This document shows, one piece after another, positions 26,064 through 35,082 of a stretch of DNA of 64,000 nt (position 1 is its first letter; the number at the start of each line of letters is the position of its first letter). The stretch is from an uncultured Lachnospiraceae bacterium (GTDB lineage: Bacteria; Bacillota; Clostridia; Lachnospirales; Lachnospiraceae): assembly GCA_947625775.1 (NCBI GenBank), contig CANQPM010000011.1, forward strand, positions 1 through 64,000, in the 5' to 3' direction. The notes beneath the pieces are model-generated. The model ran no database searches. It was given only the letters and a program-made list of their open reading frames with translations, and was not told where the DNA came from. The position numbers and the translations under genes were made by a program.

Positions 26064-27731
26064 TTATTCCGCATTCAAGCTTAGAAAATTCTTTACATCA
26101 AGAGTACATTCTGCAATGCTAAGTTCATTTAAGATATCGCTTAACCCTACCACATTGCCATATCCATATGCTTTAATTTCTTCAACAATTTTTCTTTCTG
26201 ATGCTGCTACCGTAACTACAATCACATCTGCTGTAATTTTCCCGCGGCTTATGGAATCGAATTTCATTATCCTAGCCATATCGCCAGGTTTCTGATCCAG
26301 CAAATGCTTTACTTTAATGCCTGAGTTTTCCAGCTCATCATACAGTCTGCATCCAAGAGATGCCATGCCATAGATGGCAACGCTTTCAAAACCGTGTCCT
26401 TTAAAATATTCTGACAGGCTATGTCCGTTCTGCTTTATTTCCAGCCATTTGACAGAAAGGGAAAAAGCCGTTTCCGCCTTCATGCTTCGGCTGTTATCAT
26501 TTTGCTTCTTTTGCGCTTTCTTATTTGCAATTAATTCGTATTTTTCTTTTAATTCATCCAAAAAAATCTTATCCGCTTTGCCGCGAAAGGATGAAATCAC
26601 ATCATCATATACTTTCAATATTTCTCTGCAATATCCTGAGTTTTCAAACGTTTTTTCAGCATATTCTTGGGCTTCAAACATCATCTGCCGCTTCATTTCA
26701 TCCGGACACCGCATAGCCTTTACCATAGCGTCAGCCAGTGCAGCGCTATTATGCAGTTCGTACAGAAAACCTCTGCTCTCATCTCTGCCGATAATCTCTG
26801 TAGTACCGCCGCTGTCCGCCCCTATAACGATATTTCCACCCAGCATAGCTTCTATCGTCACCCTTCCAAGCGCCTCGTGCTGCGAACACGTCAGTGCATA
26901 TGATGTCTGCCTGTGCAGTTCAGATAAATCGCTTTGAAATGGCAGAATTTTTATGTTTTTTTCAAGCCCTTTGATTTTAATGTACTTATTTAACGCCCAT
27001 GAATATCCTCCGCCAGAGCCCACGATTACCAGCTTAATGTCTGAGTAACCTTTTTGAAGCAAAATCTCAGCAGCATGTACAGCATCCAGCTGTCCTTTGC
27101 CATATGATATTGCCGCAGCAGCAAGAAAAATATTTTTAAATTCTTTTCCTGTATTTAATTTCAGTTTATACTTTTGAATGTCTATGCCGTCGTATATCTT
27201 TTTTGCGTTGACAGAATATTTTTCATAGTATTTCTGCCTAACATATTCAGATATTGCGATTATCTCATCCGCACGAGCATATAACTCCTGTTTTATTCGG
27301 GTATTTATAAATTCACATCCAAATTGCTCTTCCATCAGCTCCCTGATGTGATAGATATATGGTATTTTTGCAATCAAGGCTGCAATAGCGCCAAAATAAC
27401 TCGTACTTGAATTTATATGTATTAATTGTATTTTTTCTTTTTCAATTATTGGCAAAAGCTGCAGGGCAGCTTCATAGCTCTGTTTATAATCAGTTTCCTG
27501 TTTTTCGGCAGTTACTTCCCCAATTTTTACATAATCAGCTGCAAAGTCCACTTCATAACAGTGTATGTTTAATGCTTCAAAGACAGGTTTTGCTTCTGTA
27601 GCTACAGGCATGATAACAGTCGGATTAACGTACTTTATTATTTCTTTAAGCATATCCAACAGGGAATATGCCGCACCTCCCATAGTACTGCTGTTTAAAA
27701 TATACATTACGTTTTTAACCATATTGTTCAT
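26064..27731 (-). CDS. GT4 glycosyltransferase with C-terminal Rossmann-like module
   Basis: At 555 residues it is longer than a plain GT4. Residues 1-390 form a GT-B enzyme: NSSTMGGAAYSLLDML, IHINSSTSYFGAIAA, PYIYHIREL, IIAISEYV, IYDGIDIQKYKL, FLAAAISYGKGQLDAV, and the donor-site CSQHEALGRVTIEAMLGG. After a charged linker, residues about 435-555 carry the shared module (VAIYGMASLGCRLYDEL, KHLLDQKPGD, ADVIVVTVA), here at the C-terminus instead of the N-terminus. GGAGG is 5 nt before the ATG. Confidence 0.85.
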   Translation of the reverse strand: MNNMVKNVMYILNSSTMGGAAYSLLDMLKEIIKYVNPTVIMPVATEAKPVFEALNIHCYEVDFAADYVKIGEVTAEKQETDYKQSYEAALQLLPIIEKEKIQLIHINSSTSYFGAIAALIAKIPYIYHIRELMEEQFGCEFINTRIKQELYARADEIIAISEYVRQKYYEKYSVNAKKIYDGIDIQKYKLKLNTGKEFKNIFLAAAAISYGKGQLDAVHAAEILLQKGYSDIKLVIVGSGGGYSWALNKYIKIKGLEKNIKILPFQSDLSELHRQTSYALTCSQHEALGRVTIEAMLGGNIVIGADSGGTTEIIGRDESRGFLYELHNSAALADAMVKAMRCPDEMKRQMMFEAQEYAEKTFENSGYCREILKVYDDVISSFRGKADKIFLDELKEKYELIANKKAQKKQNDNSRSMKAETAFSLSVKWLEIKQNGHSLSEYFKGHGFESVAIYGMASLGCRLYDELENSGIKVKHLLDQKPGDMARIMKFDSISRGKITADVIVVTVAASERKIVEEIKAYGYGNVVGLSDILNELSIAECTLDVKNFLSLNAE

Positions 27732-27785
27732 TATTCCTCCATGCCAATATTAAATGCGGATAAAAAATACCCGTATCATGCCTTT

Positions 27786-29000
27786 TCATTTATATCTGTC
27801 AATGGGATAGTCCTGTTGATACTTTTTTATGATTCTTTTTGCAGCTTCCCTATCATCTGCCTTACAGCATAATATATCAATATAGTAAAACGTTCTCGGA
27901 CTCCAGTAACTGTTTATCGTTGCCAGATATCTGTTAATATCCTTCACTGCTTCATTATCCATACATCCAATATAGTTGCCAAAATTATCAAACACAAAAT
28001 AATGCATATAATCACATTCTGCCAGATAATCACACAGGCATATATATTTATCATATTGCTCCTTTGTGTCAACCTGATTTTCATAGTACAGAATTGGTGA
28101 ACTGGCTTTTAATGACTCACCGCACGACATGATACAATCAGCATCAAAGCCATCAGTATCTACTTTAATCATTCCAACATCGTCCATATTTATGCCATGT
28201 TCGTCAATCAACCTCTTGATTGAAATTGTAGGTATTCCAGCATCATCTGTGCTTTGTACTGCTACTGCTGTTCCATTTGCTGCTAATGAAACAAATTTGC
28301 TGCTTTCACGATCTGATATATAAGCCTGTACTGGTCTAATTCTCTCTGAATATTTAATATCCACCTTCTTCAAATTCTCAAGCATCAAGGAATAATGGCT
28401 TTCCGTCGGCTCTACTGCCAGAATATCGGCAGATGTATATTTTATCATTCCCAAAGAGGTATCTCCCACATTAGCGCCAATGTCTATAATCCATCTTTTT
28501 TTGCCCTTTCCCAATGCTCCTTCCAACTGTGCAAGATAAGGCACGAAAGCATTATATAACAGACACTTTCTCTTATATTCCTGCAGACGGTGTGTGCTGC
28601 TTAATTTTAGTTGAAAGCCCTCAATATCATAAAATTTTTCCCCTTTAAAGTAATTTGATTTTAAAATATTTTTTAGTAATTCATTATCACATTTCTTGAT
28701 ATTATTAGTGTGATAACAATCAATTACTTTGCTGTTCGGAATATTCATAGTTTTCAGCTGTGCTTCAATTTCTTTATAATATGAAGATGCAACTGCAATC
28801 CATACGTTTCCCATCATATATTGGCTCAGCTCATATGGACTAATCACTGGGACATAACCTTGCTTAGTATATGCCATTCTTCCCCACATATTTTTATTAT
28901 TGTCAACATACGCAATCACGGTTGTCTTATCATAATCTATAAAATTTTCAAATTCACTTGCTATTCTTCCTGTACCCCATATAACAATTTGAGTTTTCAT
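27786..29000 (-). CDS. FkbM-family methyltransferase with N-terminal Rossmann-like module
   Basis: A 404-residue protein. The module (TQIVIWGTGRIASEFENFI, TVIAYVDNNKN, VWIAVASS) fills residues 1-100. The second half is an FkbM-type SAM methyltransferase: WIIDIGANVGDTSLGM (SAM loop, about 172-187), ILAVEPTESHYSLMLENL, and DVGMIKVDTDGFDADCI where the FkbM signature acidic residues lie. It probably O-methylates a sugar of the glycan. AGGGG precedes the ATG. Confidence 0.8.
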   Translation of the reverse strand: MKTQIVIWGTGRIASEFENFIDYDKTTVIAYVDNNKNMWGRMAYTKQGYVPVISPYELSQYMMGNVWIAVASSYYKEIEAQLKTMNIPNSKVIDCYHTNNIKKCDNELLKNILKSNYFKGEKFYDIEGFQLKLSSTHRLQEYKRKCLLYNAFVPYLAQLEGALGKGKKRWIIDIGANVGDTSLGMIKYTSADILAVEPTESHYSLMLENLKKVDIKYSERIRPVQAYISDRESSKFVSLAANGTAVAVQSTDDAGIPTISIKRLIDEHGINMDDVGMIKVDTDGFDADCIMSCGESLKASSPILYYENQVDTKEQYDKYICLCDYLAECDYMHYFVFDNFGNYIGCMDNEAVKDINRYLATINSYWSPRTFYYIDILCCKADDREAAKRIIKKYQQDYPIDRYK

Positions 29001-29019
29001 AATTTTAATCCCCTGTTTA

Positions 29020-30075
29020 TCAACTACGGTGTTTTTTACTGCATATCGTCATCAGAAAATCATGCAAATCACAATACCCCTCCTGCACTATTTGCTTGTT
29101 TTCTCTTGCCATATTTAATATATCTTTTTGCAACGAAGCAGCAATTTTTGCCCATTCTCCATTACCTGTTTTTTTATTTATCTCCAGCATATAATTTGCC
29201 AACCGCGGCGCATAATAGTATTTATCCTCATCCTCTGCATATCCATGATATTTGCTCCATCCTTTGATATCTCTATAAATAAAATCATCTGGATATTCAT
29301 CCGCTACGCTCTCTGTTAAACTTTCTCTGTCAATCACCCGAATATCACTCCCTAATAACGGAAGCAGCCATATATTCTTTTTGGTTACAGCAATGTCCCC
29401 CCATTTAGAATCTTTGCTGTCAGACTCTCTCATTTTTTCAATATGATAATCCGATAATCTGCATGAATATATAACCCCTTTCCTGCTCACCAGATATGCG
29501 TTGTCATCAAACGCAGTCACTTTTACTATATCTTCAAGATTTTGGTTAAGCGAATATTGATTATACGTTTTTTCATGCAAATCAAATATCCATATTTTAT
29601 TTCCATCTTCATGAAACAGACATACTGCATCCCCGTTTCTAAATGCACATGAATAAAATAAATCCTGAAAGTCAGTTTTATTTCTTACAACTTGCCCATT
29701 TAATAAATCGACTTCATAAAAACAAGAGGCCCGCTTGGGAAATATAAAAATAGTCTGGTCTATTTTCATAAATAATACAAAATTCCCCCATGCATTTCCT
29801 TCAAGATTGATATAATAAGACTTAATGCTTTCTTCTTGAATATTGTATTGAATCATTCGTCTTCCATTTAATTCCAACATATAAATTGAATGATTATCAT
29901 AAATAATAGAATCAATCTGTACCCGCGCTTCAATTATTCCTTTCCAATTAAGTAAAACTGTTTCTTTTGTCAAGGGATTAATCTTGAGCGGGTATCCGCC
30001 TGCATCTGCAAAAGCATAAATACTTCCATCTCCCATGACACAATTTGAAAACTGAATGTCCCTTATCTTTTTCAT
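29020..30075 (-). CDS. Cytoplasmic beta-propeller-like protein of unknown function
   Basis: The 351-residue protein has no signal or membrane segment. It consists of repeated short strands ending in aromatic pairs (GSIYAFADAGG, HSIYMLEL, IFIFPKRASCFYEVD, DAVCLFHEDGNKIWIFD, NAYLVSRKGVIYSC, NIWLLPLLGSDIRVID, KYYYAPRLANYMLEI), about six blades, consistent with a propeller. No catalytic motif is evident. Its place between the FkbM methyltransferase and the SGNH-like enzyme suggests a binding or scaffolding role in glycan assembly, but this is only context. Confidence 0.55.
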   Translation of the reverse strand: MKKIRDIQFSNCVMGDGSIYAFADAGGYPLKINPLTKETVLLNWKGIIEARVQIDSIIYDNHSIYMLELNGRRMIQYNIQEESIKSYYINLEGNAWGNFVLFMKIDQTIFIFPKRASCFYEVDLLNGQVVRNKTDFQDLFYSCAFRNGDAVCLFHEDGNKIWIFDLHEKTYNQYSLNQNLEDIVKVTAFDDNAYLVSRKGVIYSCRLSDYHIEKMRESDSKDSKWGDIAVTKKNIWLLPLLGSDIRVIDRESLTESVADEYPDDFIYRDIKGWSKYHGYAEDEDKYYYAPRLANYMLEINKKTGNGEWAKIAASLQKDILNMARENKQIVQEGYCDLHDFLMTICSKKHRS

Positions 30076-30100
30076 TCTTCAACATATCTTCCTTTTTTTA

Positions 30101-31270
30101 TTAATCAAACTTACTAATATCCCCACTCAGCATTGTTGTAAAGCATCGCCCTCCAAGAGCGTTCATATGGCATATGTCTCCATAAAAATGATTATTACCT
30201 GAAATTTCTATTCGGTTTTTATAATTAAAGAAATGCACATCTTCATACTTTTCTTGAAAATCATTTAATATTGTTTCAAAATCCTGCTTCCATTCTTTCA
30301 TTGTGACAGACATTACTTTTTCCATTGTTATGTATCTGGGAATTAATGTAAAAATAATTTTGCAGTTTGAATTAATTTTCTTGACCGCCCTAATAAATTT
30401 ATCTAGGATTTTAATATTTTCCAGAATTGTACTTTTGAATTTTTTTGTAACAACATCAGCAACAAATTTATCACTCTGCAAAGGTTCATCAGGCTTAATA
30501 TAGTTCCATCGATTTTGCATCTGATAATTCATATCTGCAAGAATAGGATTCTCATATGTTCCAAACATCATATCCATACTTTGCTTATCTTTTTCTGTTA
30601 GTTTTGCCAGCATATAATGAGCATTAAATAATTCTTTTTCAAATTCCATAGCATAATGCGTATTTAAATCAAAATTCCTTTTGTCAATAACTCCTCCCCA
30701 ACACATGTAACTCAATAGCCCTTTCGTCAAAGAAACATCGCTATTAAAAAAATTATAATCATACAGATCAAAAATAATATATTTTAGATTGTTGCCCCCC
30801 CCCGAACATTCTTTCGATACATATCTTTGAAATGCCATATAATTGTGATATATATCCTGGCTTGGACACGCCAAACTGATAAATTTCCCATTTAAATACT
30901 TCGGCAAAATACTATAGAACGCATGAGAATTTCCAAGTATAATTCCATCTATATCTTTCAGCTCAGTCATTGTATTCTCAACAATTTCACTTTTAGCATA
31001 AACAGCAAATGGTATGATTTTTTCTTTTTCAATGTCATAATTATTAACAAGCTCCTGCTGAATTTGCCATGCCGTTTTTCTTTCTCCTGTTGTAATGATT
31101 ATAAAATCATAACCCACATTCTTTATTTCCTCTGGCAGGAAAAATTTCTTCCCTTTATATAAATTTATTTTGGAATATGAATCACTATATCCTATAATCC
31201 GATGTTCTTTACGTATTATTTTTTCTATTTTTTCTGTCATTCTTCCTAAGCCATATAACAATACATCCAT
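30101..31270 (-). CDS. SGNH-like hydrolase with N-terminal Rossmann-like module, G9 tract
   Basis: The 389-residue protein starts with the shared module (MDVLLYGLGRMTEKIEKII, HRIIGYSDSYS, DFIIITTG; residues 1-95). The rest is SGNH-like: GIILGNSHAFYSI gives the nucleophile block (GNSH, Ser near 117), and GDICHMNALG near the end has the D-x-x-H pair. It would add or remove O-acyl groups on the glycan. A run of nine G (coding strand) lies at 30797-30805 inside the ORF, encoding Gly-Gly-Gly; gain or loss of one G would truncate the protein at about its middle. The start has GGGAG upstream. Confidence 0.65.
   Translation of the reverse strand: MDVLLYGLGRMTEKIEKIIRKEHRIIGYSDSYSKINLYKGKKFFLPEEIKNVGYDFIIITTGERKTAWQIQQELVNNYDIEKEKIIPFAVYAKSEIVENTMTELKDIDGIILGNSHAFYSILPKYLNGKFISLACPSQDIYHNYMAFQRYVSKECSGGGNNLKYIIFDLYDYNFFNSDVSLTKGLLSYMCWGGVIDKRNFDLNTHYAMEFEKELFNAHYMLAKLTEKDKQSMDMMFGTYENPILADMNYQMQNRWNYIKPDEPLQSDKFVADVVTKKFKSTILENIKILDKFIRAVKKINSNCKIIFTLIPRYITMEKVMSVTMKEWKQDFETILNDFQEKYEDVHFFNYKNRIEISGNNHFYGDICHMNALGGRCFTTMLSGDISKFD
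30797..30805 (-). repeat. Homopolymeric G9/C9 tract inside the SGNH-like gene
   Basis: Nine consecutive C on the plus strand in an otherwise very AT-rich gene. Nine places the ORF in frame. Tracts of this kind are classic sites of slipped-strand phase variation. Confidence 0.7.
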
Positions 31271-31321
31271 TTAAAGTTTTTCTCTCCCAATACATCAATA
31301 CCATAATTACTGCCAAACATA

Positions 31322-32254
31322 TTAATTATTTCTCGTCACATTTTTATTATTCAAATTAAACACAACTTTAAAAAACCATCTTAAAAATAGAATTGGCGGC
31401 ATCTCTTTCATAATGAGCAAAATGGCGTTTATTTTTTCAACGCCAAATGATGTAGCTTTCCAGAAATCATTAGTGTATCTTTGCTGCAGATAAGAATAAT
31501 CTAATTCAGGATAACAATACTTTTCCATATATTTTATAATGTTCATATGATCCATATAAATATCTCTTTTTTTATATAAAGAATTATAATTGCTTGCATC
31601 TTTTATCCGATCTGTTCTGTATACTCCAATAATATTGTCCAGCTGATAAATCTTACCATGCATTAATATATGTATTGCCATAGTCAAATCACCAACATGC
31701 TTTGACAGCTTATACATTCTATAATCAGACTTCCTATCATTCATAAAATTCAAATACAGACAAGTACACATATCAAACATTGCTTTCCCTTCAATAAAAT
31801 CATTTATTGTAATATTACAATTACAATCCTGCACTGCCTTATTCAGGCTTTTTCTGCCTGTTTTCTCAGATAGCCTTATTCTTCTAGCCACCACCCCCGC
31901 ATAACCCTCATGGGCTTCCATCCAGTCCACTACTGTCTGTAAATAATGTTCGTCTATCCAATAGTCATCACATTCACAAGCACATAAATATTTTCCTCTG
32001 GCATGCATACGAAGAGCATACCCATTCCTCGTAGCACCTACATTTTTCTTTCTAAGAAATAGCCTGACTCTTTTATTCCCTGCATATTTTGATAATACGA
32101 TTTTCTGTGTATCATCGGTTGATGCATCATCCCCAACCAATATCTCAAACTCAAAATCCGTTTTTTGAGATAAAACAGAATCTATCGCCTGACATATATA
32201 TTTCTCGTGATTAAAAGATGGCATAATTACACTTACTATTATTTCTTCCCCCAT
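31322..32254 (-). CDS. GT2 family glycosyltransferase
   Basis: The 310-residue protein has the full GT2 start: VSVIMPSFNHEKYICQAIDS, ILVGDDASTDDTQKI (first Asp motif near 41), NVGATRNGYALRMHARGKY, and the metal-binding CECDDYWID (Asp-Asp near 97). ARRIRLSEKTGRKS and a long helical tail without membrane segments follow. It is an inverting cytoplasmic transferase building the locus glycan. AGAGG precedes the ATG. Confidence 0.88.
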   Translation of the reverse strand: MGEEIIVSVIMPSFNHEKYICQAIDSVLSQKTDFEFEILVGDDASTDDTQKIVLSKYAGNKRVRLFLRKKNVGATRNGYALRMHARGKYLCACECDDYWIDEHYLQTVVDWMEAHEGYAGVVARRIRLSEKTGRKSLNKAVQDCNCNITINDFIEGKAMFDMCTCLYLNFMNDRKSDYRMYKLSKHVGDLTMAIHILMHGKIYQLDNIIGVYRTDRIKDASNYNSLYKKRDIYMDHMNIIKYMEKYCYPELDYSYLQQRYTNDFWKATSFGVEKINAILLIMKEMPPILFLRWFFKVVFNLNNKNVTRNN

Positions 32255-32310
32255 TTTTCATAACCTCTTTCTTTTTCACATTAATCAAAACGACAAATGT
32301 CCTCATTCAA

Positions 32311-33120
32311 TCACTTTATCTGCTGAGCAGGCGTAATACGTGGGGCATCATTACGCAGTCCGACGCAGTGCGCACATGATGTAGAACTTTTCTTACCATA
32401 CATTTCTAATAGAATCCTTCTCTTTTCCTCTATTGAAATGGAATCATCCATAAGCGGTACATATTCCCCCTCTATTTTGGGAATAATGCCATTCTTTATC
32501 CTCCAAAATGAACGGGAACAGCAATGTATTTCCCCGTCATTGATAACAAAATATTTTCCTGCTCTATGGACACATCCTTGCGCATTATTATCCCTTTCAA
32601 TTTCCGTTTGCCATTTCAGAGAATGATCTGTAAAGTCTATCCATCCGCCGTAATATAATTCTTTATCCTTTCCAGAAAACTCTGAAACACGGTAATTAAT
32701 GTTTCTCTGCTTTAACTTTGTCGAAACACTTTCGATTTTAGTTGATAAGTTATCTCCATAATTACTCAGTACAATTTTGGATTTATCTTTGTTTTCTTCA
32801 AACAAGTCGAGTATAGTATTTGGTATTTCCATCGTCCCATTGGTGACAAAATCAACACTTCCCGTAATCTGATCCAGATACTTGAATACTTCTCTCAATA
32901 TATTTTCTGCGTCTGCATTTAATAAAGGTTCTCCACCTGTTACAGTAAAATGCTCTACCGAATCAACCACCTGAAAATATACGCCTAATATCTTCCTTGC
33001 CTCTTCGTAAGACATATTTCTTGGGTTCTTATAATATGGTATAAATGCCAGGCAATGTTTACATTTTAAATTGCAATATGTAGATATATTTAACGCTGTC
33101 CTTTTTATATCTGTTCTCAT
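32311..33120 (-). CDS. Radical SAM enzyme with SPASM-like cysteines (1)
   Basis: About 269 residues from ATG 33120 (GGAAGTGGA upstream; an ATG at 33141 overlapping the previous stop is also possible). It has the radical SAM cluster motif STYCNLKCKHC (CxxxCxxC), VTGGEPLLN for SAM, and VTNGTM. The second half has more cysteines (GCVHRAGKYFVINDG, IHCCSRS, SCAHCVGL) as in SPASM/twitch enzymes holding extra Fe-S clusters. WIDFTDHSLKW is shared with the next gene upstream. Substrate unknown; in this setting it is probably a nucleotide sugar, a glycan or a lipid-linked intermediate. Confidence 0.75.
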   Translation of the reverse strand: MRTDIKRTALNISTYCNLKCKHCLAFIPYYKNPRNMSYEEARKILGVYFQVVDSVEHFTVTGGEPLLNADAENILREVFKYLDQITGSVDFVTNGTMEIPNTILDLFEENKDKSKIVLSNYGDNLSTKIESVSTKLKQRNINYRVSEFSGKDKELYYGGWIDFTDHSLKWQTEIERDNNAQGCVHRAGKYFVINDGEIHCCSRSFWRIKNGIIPKIEGEYVPLMDDSISIEEKRRILLEMYGKKSSTSCAHCVGLRNDAPRITPAQQIK

Positions 33121-33137
33121 AATTTTTCCACTTCCTA

Positions 33138-34379
33138 TCATAACTGTTCTGCAGCCTTATACTTTACGGAATTTTCAGTCAGTCCATCACAATAAGCGCA
33201 TGACACGGTACTCTTGCATCGAAGCAATTTCCTTACTTTTTCTCTCTGATCTGATATCGACGCATTGCAAGCAGTTAAATCAACAAAATCATCTTCTGTA
33301 TATGGAATTAAATTTTCCTGTATTCTATACGAAGCCCTTGTACACGTATACAGCCTTCCCCTGTTAATTATATATTTCTTTCCCCGAAAAAAAGCACATT
33401 TGCTTGCTTGGTATTCACGCTCTGTAATATTGCCATGTTTCAGGCTGTGATCTCTGCAGTCAATCCATCCATATCTGTTATCTTCTGTATATAGAATATT
33501 ATTTATCTCATAAGCATCTAACTTTTTTTTGTTTTCAGCAGAATATACTGATAACTCACCATAATAATTAACAATTACTTTTAATTTTGGAATCTCTTTC
33601 ATTATCTTCAGAGTTTCTTCAGAAAGCAGAATTGTTCCGTTCGTGATTAAAATTATTTCTTTTACAATTCTGTCTTCATATTTTTTTATTTCTTTCAAAA
33701 TTTCATTAAGGTCAGGATTTAATAACGGCTCTCCCCCAGTCATGGAAAATTTTTCAACCATGTCTACAATCTGAAAATAATTGCTTATAATCACCCTTGC
33801 ATCGTTAATCAATAAATGTGATTTTTCTTTATAATATGGTACATAAGCCAAACAAAGTTTACATCGCAATGTACAAAATTCCGTCAGCATAATGGATGTG
33901 CTGGGCAAGATAATCTGCTCATTGTTCTTTTGCCAAATATTATCAAACTGCATTATTATCCAATCCCCCTTCTTTTCTGCAATATCAAATCCCATCTTTT
34001 TATAAAAATTTAGCGCTCTGAAATTATTGCCAGAGACCTCTAGCCGAATTAAAGAAATACCTTTGCTATTTGCTGATGTTTTAACTGCATCCAGTAATTT
34101 TTTCCCTATGCCATTCCTATGATATTCCTCTTTCACTGCAACTGATGAGATGAATCCATAGTCTGCATTGTTTAAATAAACGGCACAGTTGCCGATATCC
34201 TGTCCATCCTTTACAGCATAGAAAACATCTGCCAGTTTAGCGAGTTTTTTTGCATACTCACTGATATCTAATCTGTCTGACAGCTTAGGAATAAGTACTT
34301 CATTCAGTTTTTCCAACATTTTTTTTAATCTTTCAGCATCACTTGGCGGTGAAAAATGCTCAATAACTATACTATTCAT
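33138..34379 (-). CDS. GNAT acetyltransferase - radical SAM fusion
   Basis: About 413 residues. Residues 1-145 are a GNAT domain (FISSVAVKEEYHRNGIGKKLLDAV is split between the acetyl-CoA loop and its helix; then LEVSGNNFRALNFYKKMGF). From about 160 it is a radical SAM enzyme (TEFCTLRCKLC, MTGGEPLLN, ITNGTIL) with SPASM-like cysteines (KCAFFRGKKY, YTCTRAS, SCAYCDGL), paralogous to the next gene. Fusion suggests that a radical step and an N-acetylation act on one substrate. ATG 34379 overlaps the previous stop by 8 bp; longer starts are open but lie inside that gene. Confidence 0.75.
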   Translation of the reverse strand: MNSIVIEHFSPPSDAERLKKMLEKLNEVLIPKLSDRLDISEYAKKLAKLADVFYAVKDGQDIGNCAVYLNNADYGFISSVAVKEEYHRNGIGKKLLDAVKTSANSKGISLIRLEVSGNNFRALNFYKKMGFDIAEKKGDWIIMQFDNIWQKNNEQIILPSTSIMLTEFCTLRCKLCLAYVPYYKEKSHLLINDARVIISNYFQIVDMVEKFSMTGGEPLLNPDLNEILKEIKKYEDRIVKEIILITNGTILLSEETLKIMKEIPKLKVIVNYYGELSVYSAENKKKLDAYEINNILYTEDNRYGWIDCRDHSLKHGNITEREYQASKCAFFRGKKYIINRGRLYTCTRASYRIQENLIPYTEDDFVDLTACNASISDQREKVRKLLRCKSTVSCAYCDGLTENSVKYKAAEQL

Positions 34380-35082
34380 ATAACTTATACCTATCCAGCA
34401 TTGCATTGATTTTCCCTGCATCATTAAACATCATCACATCAATGATAGATAACCCGCTTTCAAAAACATTTCCTTTTTGTTTATACTCTAAAAGCTCTGC
34501 TTCTTGAAATTTTATGCCTATCCCATTGGCTTTATATTTTGACACGTCAAAAAAGAATCTGCCCCCTGGCGGATTCCAATATTCATTTGCCTCCGGAATA
34601 GCCTTGCATATATTAAGCGCCCATTCATCGGCAGCTTGCACATCATCAATTTTTATGCCCATGCATCTGAATATTTCTATTGGCGTATCTATGCCCAAAT
34701 AACTTGATACCTCTTGCAGTGAAACCCTGTTCATCTCTGTAATTGATACAAAATCATGTTCTAATATTTTTTCCAGCAGACTAATGACCTGTTTGTAATA
34801 AGGCGCTTTTTTATAATGGACTAACTGTGCTTTTATCTTGTTTTTCCAATCAATATCGTTGTTGATTTCAATATCTTTGATTAAAGTTGCCTGTTTATGT
34901 TTCTTTAATGGAACTGATATATACTGCCAACCACCATTTTGCTTTAAGATGCGATTTCTTTCAATCCATCCATGCCGTATGAATTGTACATCATCTAATA
35001 AAATAAAACGGTCAACATGCTTTATCAGAGAAAAATACCCAATATAAGGGAAAAAATATGGCTGCATAATTCCTAACCGCAT
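34372..35082 (-). CDS. WbqC-like family protein
   Basis: The 236-residue protein matches the WbqC family found in O-antigen and aminosugar loci: LGIMQPYFFPYIGYF at the start, FILLDDVQFIRHGWIERNRI, ISVPLKKHK, and YWNPPGGRFFFDVSKY near 170. Biochemical function is not settled; related genes often sit with N-acyl-sugar pathways, where it is proposed to act with acyl transfer. The start overlaps the pyruvyltransferase stop by 10 bp, with AGGGATGG upstream. Confidence 0.8.
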   Translation of the reverse strand: MRLGIMQPYFFPYIGYFSLIKHVDRFILLDDVQFIRHGWIERNRILKQNGGWQYISVPLKKHKQATLIKDIEINNDIDWKNKIKAQLVHYKKAPYYKQVISLLEKILEHDFVSITEMNRVSLQEVSSYLGIDTPIEIFRCMGIKIDDVQAADEWALNICKAIPEANEYWNPPGGRFFFDVSKYKANGIGIKFQEAELLEYKQKGNVFESGLSIIDVMMFNDAGKINAMLDRYKLYE

